This document shows positions 16,107 to 21,680 of a DNA stretch of 21,680 nucleotides, piece by piece. The translations under genes were made by a program, and so were the position numbers. Positions within the stretch are counted from its first letter, which is position 1, and each line of letters opens with the position of its first letter. The stretch is from a virus. The stretch is taken from IMG/VR virus record IMGVR_UViG_3300032308_001082, positions 1-21,680 of that record; one strand, 5' to 3'. The notes under the pieces were generated by a model. It was not told the origin of the DNA. It did not search any database and saw only the letters and a program-made list of their open reading frames with translations.

Positions 16107-16555
16107 TCGCTTTTTATTGAAATACTAAAAGTGGCTTGCACCGTTACCAATCTTTGAATTGAGGCAAAGGAATCCAATACAAGATTTACTTGGTCTGGTA
16201 TGCTATTTGTTGTTTTTGTTGTTCCAAGTTCTAAAATAAACCTTTCAGCGTATGCAATCAGGTTTGACCACTTTGTTATTTGCAAAGTTGTATCAACGTC
16301 CCCATTTTCATCATAGCCTAAAAGGTCATCAAAAAACAAAGTTACTTGATAGGTATCCCTCCGAGTGACTGGGTTATTAGTCAAAGTTGGCACGGCAAAA
16401 AATACCCGTGGGAAAATGTTTGTATTATTTTCGCCTTCTTCCGTATATATTTGAGAACGGACGCGGTCTGATGCCCAGCCGAAGGAAAAGCCGTTTAACC
16501 CTTGAATGGCGTCTGTGGCTGCTTCGAATATATTTGCTAATTGAACTAAACTCAT
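16100..16555 (-). CDS. Tail terminator-like protein
   Basis: This 151-residue alpha/beta protein has an N-terminal helix (SLVQLANIFEAATDAI), strands with PRVFFAVPTL and YQVTLFFDDLLG, and a C-terminal strand pair ending ATFSISIKSEC. This matches the size and outline of proteins that cap the tail tube and connect it to the neck. The ATG at 16555 overlaps the stop of the -1 chaperone extension by 4 bases (ATGA), and the gene overlaps the gp10-like gene by 7. Confidence in the exact role is moderate. Confidence 0.45.
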   Translation of the reverse strand: MSLVQLANIFEAATDAIQGLNGFSFGWASDRVRSQIYTEEGENNTNIFPRVFFAVPTLTNNPVTRRDTYQVTLFFDDLLGYDENGDVDTTLQITKWSNLIAYAERFILELGTTKTTNSIPDQVNLVLDSFASIQRLVTVQATFSISIKSEC

Positions 16556-16827
16556 TTTTTGCTTTTAGATATATCATCGATTACCTTTTCTTCAGCTGCC
16601 TTTGATGCAAGGTATTGAAAGACCTGATACAATTTTGCTTTTTCTGCTGATTCCATAGGTGTATAACCGCTTAAATTAAACAATCCTGACTCAGCCACTT
16701 TCTTTATTGTCAAGTACCAACCGTATTTTTCATTAAGCCTTTCACTTGCTAATTGAGATTTTCCATCGCCCTTTCCAACATAGAGGTCTGTAAATCTAAG
16801 GTATATTTCTCGCTTAACTTGGTCAAA
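16552..16827 (-). CDS. C-terminal extension of tail assembly chaperone made by -1 frameshift
   Basis: This frame encodes 91 residues after slippage (starting FDQVKREIYLRF, including LNEKYGWYLTIKKVAESG, ending DDISKSKK) and stops at TGA 16554-16552. In this frame a TGA at 16842-16840 lies just upstream, so it opens at 16839, immediately before the T9 run. It has no ATG until 16656, near its end. It therefore looks like the T part of a G/GT pair: the fused product would be 359 residues. The NEKYGWY...A pattern resembles downstream chaperone parts in Bacteroidota phages (from memory). TTG at 16713 is a poor alternative start. A missing T in the homopolymer from sequencing is the main rival explanation. 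Confidence 0.75.
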   Translation of the reverse strand, partial: FDQVKREIYLRFTDLYVGKGDGKSQLASERLNEKYGWYLTIKKVAESGLFNLSGYTPMESAEKAKLYQVFQYLASKAAEEKVIDDISKSKK

Positions 16828-17630
16828 AAAAAAGCAACCTCATAGGATGTCTGCAACGACATTTGTAAAAAGTCGACCTTGTTTTGCTCAAAAAGTTCGT
16901 CGCTGTAATCTTCGCCCAATGGTTTTAAAAGAACCGCCATGATGTTTAGCAATCCCTCAGGGTCGCCGTTTTTCACTTGGTTCATTGCCTTATCATATTG
17001 AGCCGCCATTGTAAATTCAAGGAGCGTTGACTTTTCCATCAACCTTTCTGGGAGCGTGTAAACCTTACCGTTAAAATCGTACAGTTGCTTATACTTTGTT
17101 TCGGCTGGTGTATTGATGGCGTTCATTATCTTTCCGTAAATGTAAACAAGGTATTTTAACTCTAAGCTATCTGCCACCTTGCCAAAGCAAGCATCAAGGG
17201 GAATGCCTGTAAAATAGTTTACAACCTTTGCCATGTATGGGTATCTTACATTTGCCTCCCAGACCTCGTCCATAATTTCAAGACGCGTTGTAAGTTCTTT
17301 GTCAAGTTCATTCCATTGGCTTATTAACGATGGTAAGAAACGACGTACATTATCCTTTACTTCATTCTCTTGCAATATTTTACCTAAGTCATAAACAACG
17401 TTTATTTGTTGAACATTTTTTGAATCAACCTTCAACTTCTTTGCATACGGTAAAATCTTTTCATAGACCGCGTCCCGTTCATTCATATATTGAATCGCTT
17501 CAAGTTCAACTTTTGGATGCTCAGGCAAAAGGAACTTGGCAAAGTAGATGTATTGTTCCAATGTTATATCCGCCGCCGTTTCAGGATAATTATACTTGAT
17601 TTGCTTGTTACCGATGTTAAATATTACCAT
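16749..17630 (-). CDS. Probable tail assembly chaperone (zero-frame product)
   Basis: This 293-residue protein is helical. An N-terminal part (PETAADITLEQYIYFAKFLL) is followed by FTGIPLDACFGKV, then KVYTLPERLMEKSTLLEF, DPEGLLNIMAVLLKPLGEDY and TSYEVAFFLTKLSEKY. The 'NIMAVLL...Y' and 'VAFFLTKL' pattern, with a -1 frame opening at a T9 run near the end, fits proteins that bind the tape measure before the tube forms. Family members are often ~130-200 residues, so this is long. Zero-frame translation ends 24 codons after the slippery site. The start shares one base with the upstream stop (TAATG). It lies 5 genes before the tape measure rather than next to it. Confidence 0.55.
   Translation of the reverse strand: MVIFNIGNKQIKYNYPETAADITLEQYIYFAKFLLPEHPKVELEAIQYMNERDAVYEKILPYAKKLKVDSKNVQQINVVYDLGKILQENEVKDNVRRFLPSLISQWNELDKELTTRLEIMDEVWEANVRYPYMAKVVNYFTGIPLDACFGKVADSLELKYLVYIYGKIMNAINTPAETKYKQLYDFNGKVYTLPERLMEKSTLLEFTMAAQYDKAMNQVKNGDPEGLLNIMAVLLKPLGEDYSDELFEQNKVDFLQMSLQTSYEVAFFLTKLSEKYTLDLQTSMLERAMENLN
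16825..16833 (-). other. Slippery site: T9 run for -1 frameshift
   Basis: The minus strand reads GCT TTT TTT TTG in the zero frame, giving both T_TTT_TTT and T_TTT_TTG, which are canonical X_XXY_YYZ heptamers. The -1 frame is closed by TGA nine bases upstream of the run (16842-16840) and then open for 96 codons. AGG lies 5 bases upstream (ATGAGGTTGC). I saw no convincing downstream stem-loop. Confidence 0.7.
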
Positions 17631-17926
17631 TATCTTCTCCTTGCTTTTTTGGTTACTACGGGAATGTTATCGGCTAATAAATCGCCATTGGTTTCGGTTG
17701 TTGTAGGTATAAAAGGAATCGGCTCTGCTTTGGCGTGGCTGACAATCGGAAGGCTGGGCGGTCGTGACCATTCCCTTTTAATTCCGTTCCCTGTGAGCTT
17801 CACGGCTTTTTCAAGGTGACTTCGCATTTGTAATAAACGCTTTCTTTGCATTGGCTTATCAATGATTTCTTGCGTAATCTTTTCGATTAAATCAATGATA
17901 ATTATCGCCTTTTCTTTATCTGTCAT
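17630..17926 (-). CDS. Small unknown protein after terminase
   Basis: This 98-residue protein has a helical N-terminal half (KAIIIIDLIEKITQEIIDK, then RLLQMRSHLEKAVKL) and a Pro-rich, probably disordered C-terminal half ending in basic residues (KKARRR). It begins 11 bases after the terminase stop and couples to the chaperone gene by a 1-base overlap. Not recognised. It may be a small tail or packaging accessory protein. Confidence 0.6.
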   Translation of the reverse strand: MTDKEKAIIIIDLIEKITQEIIDKPMQRKRLLQMRSHLEKAVKLTGNGIKREWSRPPSLPIVSHAKAEPIPFIPTTTETNGDLLADNIPVVTKKARRR

Positions 17927-17937
17927 GTTTCTTTATT

Positions 17938-19167
17938 TTAATTAAATGCAAGTAAATCGCTGCCTTGCGCCAGCCTTGAAAATATATACCTAAGGGAATC
18001 GCACCCGTGGTTATCTGCGTCTAAGGGCGTGGAAGATTTGCGGTCATTCCAAATATAATTCCTTAACTCATGCTTTAAATTATACGACTCAGGCGTTACA
18101 ACAATGGTATAATCCAGCATTTTCTTTATGCCCTCAACGATTGAACCAGCCCCTTTGTCTGCCTTTTGCACATTCAAGCCTCTTTGCTGCAAAGCCTCAA
18201 TCAAACGTGGTTCACTTGTATCCGCGATTATCAAAGTGTTGGGACTAACATAATGATTCATTTGCTCAATGACTGCCTCGTATGAAAGGGATTGTTTATA
18301 AATAATTTCTTCAACGTATATTTTCTTTGCCCCTTTGTCAACTGCCACCTTGACAAGTGCCAACGGGTCAGGGTAGAATCCAAAGTCTAAGCCGTAACCA
18401 AACGGAAGGCTAATATCGAACTTCCCCTCAACCCAATTGTCAAATATTACCCCTTGTTTCCTATCCAGCCATTTACCTAAAAACCTATGAGCGTATGCCT
18501 CTGGTGACTTGCCCTTAATGGCTTCAATCTTTGCTATGTAATCTTTGCTTAGGTTGTGGTAATTATCAAAGTACGTCGTATGTATGTGCGTTATATCTGC
18601 GTGTGTACTTATAGGAATCATTTGCCCGTCAATGGTTTCCATGCGATGCGATTTTTCAAACCACCGTTTCCAAATCCAATGCTCCACGTCCTGAGGGTTC
18701 ATGACAAGTATTACAATGTTTGGGGTGTCAGGCATCCTGATTGATTCATCTATTGTATCAAAGTCCTTTTCGCTTACAAATTCTTCAGCCTCATCAACGA
18801 TGAACACGTTTAACGCTGGTATTGATTTTAACTTTGCCGTTTGATTTCCAGAACTTGTTTTGATACCTGAGAATATTATTTCACTCCCTGTTACTTTGTG
18901 GCTTATTTGCGCGTTGGTCATTTGAAATTCATCAGCAACCCCTAACAAATCAATTTTTTCACGGAACTCAGGAATAACGGAAATGTTAGCACTTGATAAG
19001 GTGTAACGCGTAAAAAGTACCTTCCAACCTTTGTTGGCTAAAAGCATATTACAAGCCCAAAGCCCAACGGTAAATGACTTAGCCGAACCACGTCCCCCAG
19101 TAATAAGGAAGTAACGGGTTTTAGGTTGCCAAAGGGCTTCGTACTTTTCGCTAACCTTTATCTGCAT
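17938..19167 (-). CDS. terL: Terminase large subunit
   Basis: This 409-residue DNA-packaging motor has an N-terminal ATPase with Walker A GGRGSAKS (residues 24-31) and Walker B VFIVDEAEE (D125, E126). The C-terminal RNase H-like nuclease shows three acidic positions: D261 in GLDFGFYPDP, D316 in IIADTSEP and D390 in HGCDSLRY. Length and motifs fit the Terminase_3/PBSX-type large subunits. It docks at the portal, pumps DNA into the prohead and cuts concatemers. It starts 17 bases inside the small-subunit gene. The sequence appears intact. Confidence 0.95.
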   Translation of the reverse strand: MQIKVSEKYEALWQPKTRYFLITGGRGSAKSFTVGLWACNMLLANKGWKVLFTRYTLSSANISVIPEFREKIDLLGVADEFQMTNAQISHKVTGSEIIFSGIKTSSGNQTAKLKSIPALNVFIVDEAEEFVSEKDFDTIDESIRMPDTPNIVILVMNPQDVEHWIWKRWFEKSHRMETIDGQMIPISTHADITHIHTTYFDNYHNLSKDYIAKIEAIKGKSPEAYAHRFLGKWLDRKQGVIFDNWVEGKFDISLPFGYGLDFGFYPDPLALVKVAVDKGAKKIYVEEIIYKQSLSYEAVIEQMNHYVSPNTLIIADTSEPRLIEALQQRGLNVQKADKGAGSIVEGIKKMLDYTIVVTPESYNLKHELRNYIWNDRKSSTPLDADNHGCDSLRYIFSRLAQGSDLLAFN

Positions 19168-19465
19168 CCTTTGTAAATATTATCGTTGGTACGGTCACTT
19201 TTTCCCCTTGCGTCGTTATGTCAATGTTCTGCTTGCTTTTCCCGTAAGCACGGTCAAGGAGCAACTGAGCCGCCTTAATGTCACCCTTTGCCGCCTGTTC
19301 ACGAAGCTTCATGATAATTGCCTCGGCTGCGCTGATACCGTCCTTTTCCTGTCCCATAACATTAGCCATAATATGGTCAAGGGCGGGAAGCTTCTTGGGA
19401 CGTCCGTTAGGGTTGCCTGTTTCTCCTTTCTTAAACTTTGTATGTTCAGGTGGTTTGCCTTTCAT
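19151..19465 (-). CDS. terS: Terminase small subunit (DUF5681-like)
   Basis: From ATG 19465 the protein has 104 residues and begins MKGKPPEHTKFKKGETGNPN with GRPKK following, the signature start of DUF5681 proteins that precede large terminases. It then has a helical part (AAEAIIMKLREQAAKGDIK, AAQLLLDRAYGKSKQNID). It would recognise the packaging site and load the large subunit. An in-frame ATG at 19522 would add 19 residues but overlap the TAGT gene by 47 bases. The 19465 start lies 10 bases after that gene's stop with A-rich TTAAAACAGGGAAA before it, so I prefer it. Confidence 0.75.
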   Translation of the reverse strand: MKGKPPEHTKFKKGETGNPNGRPKKLPALDHIMANVMGQEKDGISAAEAIIMKLREQAAKGDIKAAQLLLDRAYGKSKQNIDITTQGEKVTVPTIIFTKDADKG

Positions 19466-19475
19466 TTTCCCTGTT

Positions 19476-20252
19476 TTAACCCTGTTTAAGAATTGGTTTT
19501 TTAAAAACTTTCCAATCAACAAAATGATGAATACGATTAAAACGTATTACAGTTTTTGCATATTGCGGCCATTGAGCCTCCAACATTTTTGCTTTTAAAA
19601 GTTTCTTTTTTGGGTCATTCCCCTTATATAATTCATCTTGATTACCTCCTTTCATTTTTTTAGATGTACTTATTTTATTCATTGTATAATAAACACAACT
19701 TGCAGTACTGCCTCCATTATGTAAAACTTGTAAACACAAATCTACGTCCTCATTATATTTTAATCTCCAACGATAAGGTAAATTATTTTTTATCAACAAT
19801 GCTGAATATATATGACAATTATGTTTAAAAGGATGTTTAGGTATTTTACGAACAAAATTGTATTCCTCAAATCCTCCTAAATCAATATTGTTTTTTAATG
19901 TGTAGTTTTCAATATAATTTAATGCTGTTTTTATGTCTTTGACTTGTGTTCTTTTTGCATTAATCCATTTATAAAAACTTGTAATATTATCGTCAAACAA
20001 CCAATGATAAATATGTCCTAAATTTTTTGCGTGTTCCCAGCAAAAATTTCTTGCTGGATAACTTCCAAGACCTAAATTAGAGAAAGGTAATTTTAATAGT
20101 CTATGAACACCAACTTTATTAGCATATAAATCAAATTCTTGAGGTTCAACCGCAATTAAATAATCAATATTAGCTTCTTCAAATCTATCTGCAGTCATTG
20201 TAACATCAAATCTTCCTTTACTAATTATGTAAACAGGATATTTATTTTGCAT
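19476..20252 (-). CDS. TET-associated-type glycosyltransferase (TAGT), DNA-base modification candidate
   Basis: This 258-residue protein matches the TAGT family (GT-A fold, related to the GREB1 C-terminal domain), recognised from a series of family landmarks: YPVYIISKGR at the N terminus, IAVEPQEFDLYA, YPARNFCWEHA, HWLFDDNITSF (D87-D88-N89, likely nucleotide-sugar/metal motif), RWRLKYNEDVDLCLQVL (E168, D169, D171), and FNRIHHFVDWKVF at the C terminus. Family members are thought to glycosylate modified bases in phage DNA. No TET/JBP oxygenase or base-hydroxymethylating enzyme is in the window, so the base substrate is unknown. Sampled lines show about 22-37% GC against ~40-50% in flanking genes. 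It starts 11 bases inside the ParB-like gene. Confidence 0.75.
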   Translation of the reverse strand: MQNKYPVYIISKGRFDVTMTADRFEEANIDYLIAVEPQEFDLYANKVGVHRLLKLPFSNLGLGSYPARNFCWEHAKNLGHIYHWLFDDNITSFYKWINAKRTQVKDIKTALNYIENYTLKNNIDLGGFEEYNFVRKIPKHPFKHNCHIYSALLIKNNLPYRWRLKYNEDVDLCLQVLHNGGSTASCVYYTMNKISTSKKMKGGNQDELYKGNDPKKKLLKAKMLEAQWPQYAKTVIRFNRIHHFVDWKVFKKPILKQG

Positions 20253-20832
20253 ATTTTGTACTTAAATTAACGTGCCATACTCCCACATCATCGCCACCAA
20301 ATTTTTTATAATCATATTTCATATTATTTTTTTCATACCATTCAATTGCTTTATCTTCACTATCAAAAATAAAAATAATACGATGTAATCCTTTGGAAGT
20401 TCCTACGGGGTCAAACTCTTCATTTATATCTAATTCATCTTCATTCATTGTATTTAATTCTGACCCAGCCGACCAATTAGGTATATCCAAGCCCCATGCC
20501 TCCAAGTCAACAACCTCCCAATCGTTAGCAAGTGTGTCCCAGTCCCATTCACCAAATGCTACATTGTCCGCAATGATAAACCGTTTCTTTTCTTCCTCGG
20601 TTAAATCGCTGCTTCGTTTTACCCATGCCTCATCAATGTCATTAAATCCAAGTTCTTTTAAAGCCCTAAGCCTCATATTACCTCCAAGCACCACGTTGTT
20701 TTCATCAATGACCATAGGGCGAAGGGAAAGCATCTTTGGAAACTCCGTGATACTTTGCTTTAGCTTTTGAAACTTGTCATCCCTGAGAACCCGTGGGTTG
20801 TTCGGGTTGGGTTTTATATCTTTTAGTTTCAT
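20242..20832 (-). CDS. ParB/sulfiredoxin-like domain protein
   Basis: This 196-residue protein opens with a ParB/Srx-like domain: IKPNPNNPR (residues 6-14), VIDENNVVLGGNMRLRALKE (41-60) with the GGNxRxRA core, then a helical part (LTEEEKKRFIIADNVAFGEW). Residues ~145-196 form a separate small region (RIIFIFDSEDKAIEWYEKNN, DDVGVWHVNLS). ParB-like proteins in phages accompany methyltransferases and base-modification enzymes; partition is unlikely here because no ParA or centromere is seen. The start overlaps the GT-B gene by 4 bases and the end overlaps the TAGT gene by 11. GC drops from ~53% to ~30% near 20460, inside the gene. Role in the modification system is inferred. Confidence 0.75.
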   Translation of the reverse strand: MKLKDIKPNPNNPRVLRDDKFQKLKQSITEFPKMLSLRPMVIDENNVVLGGNMRLRALKELGFNDIDEAWVKRSSDLTEEEKKRFIIADNVAFGEWDWDTLANDWEVVDLEAWGLDIPNWSAGSELNTMNEDELDINEEFDPVGTSKGLHRIIFIFDSEDKAIEWYEKNNMKYDYKKFGGDDVGVWHVNLSTKYAK

Positions 20833-21680
20833 ATAGCGTTTAATACGTTTATCCTTAATTCATTTACCTTAACCAAGTCCCTTTCTTCCTTTAGCCATTT
20901 GCGTCCAGCCTCTAAGTCAACAAAGTACGCATCATCTTTGTCCAAAGCATTAGTAAATTTGTGGATTAAATCTAATTCGTTTTTGTAAGTCCTCACCCCA
21001 GCGATGTTAAATTCCTTAATTTCCTCTGGTGCGTATGAAATACAACCAGCTACCAACATTTCCATCGCAAAGTTATTTGACTTTGCCTGATTAAAATTAT
21101 CAATCGTCAAAGGAAATACGCCATAGTGTGGCGCTGAGTGTTTGACCATTTCAAAGTATTGAAACAATGAATTATTCCACGGCACAATGATTGCTTTGGG
21201 ATATAATGTTTTCCCCAGCCAATCAGCTAAACCAATCATTCCAAGTTCAACCTTATTGTTTTTTTGTAACTCAATCCAAAAGTTTTTCACCGTTGCAAGG
21301 TCTTCAAGGTGTGTTTGACTTCCCCGCCACATAACTCGTTTCTTTGCGTCAATTAACTTATCCCTTTTTACAGGCTGCATCGGTGTAACTTTAAAATCAA
21401 TTGCGTTTGGAACAACGGTTATTTTGTCTTTATCGTAAAACTGGGAGTAAAATTCTTTTAGGTACGGGGTTGACGTCATAACCCAATCAGCATATTTAAA
21501 CGCCTTTTCGACTGACTCTTTTACCTGAGGCTTGTTAAAATGTTGACTTGCTGGGTTGGCTGGACTTACCTCATGTAATAGGTCATCATGGTCTAAGATA
21601 ATTTTCTTACCCATTCGCTTAACCTCATTAATCATTCCAAGTAAATCGTTACCATTGGCACGCTGAAAGATAACAACATC
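20829..21680 (-). CDS. GT-B glycosyltransferase (GT4-like), 5' end outside window
   Basis: The frame stays open from the stop at 20829 to the right edge, 283+ codons. The 15 codons upstream of ATG 21635 encode DVVIFQRANGNDLLG, which fits the first strand of a GT-B fold, so the true start lies beyond 21680. Landmarks are IILDHDDLLHEVSP (acidic loop), ADWVMTSTPYLKEF, ITVVPNAIDF, RVMWRGSQTHLEDL and FNQAKSNNFAMEMLVAGCIS, the nucleotide-sugar-binding half. It would transfer a sugar from a nucleotide donor; the acceptor is unknown. The neighbouring TAGT and ParB-like genes suggest modified DNA, but a cell-surface or virion glycan is also possible. It overlaps the ParB-like gene by 4 bases. Confidence 0.75.
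   Translation of the reverse strand, partial: DVVIFQRANGNDLLGMINEVKRMGKKIILDHDDLLHEVSPANPASQHFNKPQVKESVEKAFKYADWVMTSTPYLKEFYSQFYDKDKITVVPNAIDFKVTPMQPVKRDKLIDAKKRVMWRGSQTHLEDLATVKNFWIELQKNNKVELGMIGLADWLGKTLYPKAIIVPWNNSLFQYFEMVKHSAPHYGVFPLTIDNFNQAKSNNFAMEMLVAGCISYAPEEIKEFNIAGVRTYKNELDLIHKFTNALDKDDAYFVDLEAGRKWLKEERDLVKVNELRINVLNAI

Noticed and set aside
16825-16833. The T9 run as a simple sequencing indel that splits one gene
   Set aside because: Not excluded, but less favoured: the run is a canonical slippery site in correct register, in a gene type known to frameshift, and the zero-frame end continues plausibly for 24 codons. Kept as a caveat.
19466-19522. Upstream start for the terminase small subunit at 19522
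   Set aside because: It would overlap the TAGT gene by 47 bases, and the added residues lie before the usual start of the family. ATG 19465 has a better leader.
20242-20832. ParB-like protein as a plasmid or phage partition protein
   Set aside because: No ParA ATPase, no parS-like repeats and no separate HTH domain are seen; the gene sits between two glycosyltransferases.
1-21680. tRNA genes, CRISPR arrays, insertion sequences, attachment sites, terminators
   Set aside because: None recognised on either strand. Coding sequence covers the window with no gap above 12 bases, leaving no space for them.

Overview
The window is a 21.7 kb piece of a tailed double-stranded DNA phage or prophage, almost certainly with a Bacteroidota host. 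It holds the packaging, tail and head genes plus a small glycosyltransferase/ParB-like cassette. Every supported gene is on the minus strand, so transcription runs from position 21680 towards 1. Genes abut or overlap (ATGA, TAATG, 7-47 base overlaps) and no gap exceeds 12 bases, so the window reads as one continuous late operon with no room for intergenic promoters or terminators. Three things point to Bacteroidota: A/T-rich leaders rather than Shine-Dalgarno sites before the capsid-region genes, protein families typical of Bacteroidota siphophages, and a fibre whose N-terminal region ends in a Bacteroidota-style signal peptide (hydrophobic run, then LYGQ). Finer host assignment is not supported.

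Layout in transcription order: (1) 21680-19476, a three-gene cassette of a GT-B glycosyltransferase (5' end outside the window), a ParB-like protein and a TET-associated-type glycosyltransferase (TAGT), which suggests glycosylated, hypermodified DNA. (2) 19465-17938, terminase small and large subunits. (3) 17926-8677, the tail module: a small unknown protein, a tail assembly chaperone with what looks like a programmed -1 frameshift extension, tail terminator-like and gp10-like proteins, two large tail-tip proteins, a small protein and a 1015-residue tape measure. (4) 8676-8070, two small genes, one Cys-rich and one HTH-like. (5) 8060-2521, the head module: protease-scaffold fusion, possible decoration protein, major capsid protein, a probable tail-tube protein, a small protein, the portal and a head-tail adaptor. 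(6) 2524-1, a long repetitive fibre protein leaving the window at the left edge.

The set implies a siphovirus-like particle. From the tape measure, a tail of roughly 150 nm would be expected (inference, about 0.15 nm per residue). Most notable are the frameshift signal (nine T residues at 16833-16825, an open -1 frame that starts just before it, and no usable early start codon), the TAGT/ParB/GT-B cassette sitting partly in an AT-rich island, the tail-before-head gene order, and the fibre's signal-peptide-like N terminus. All family assignments come from reading the sequence; no database search was run.
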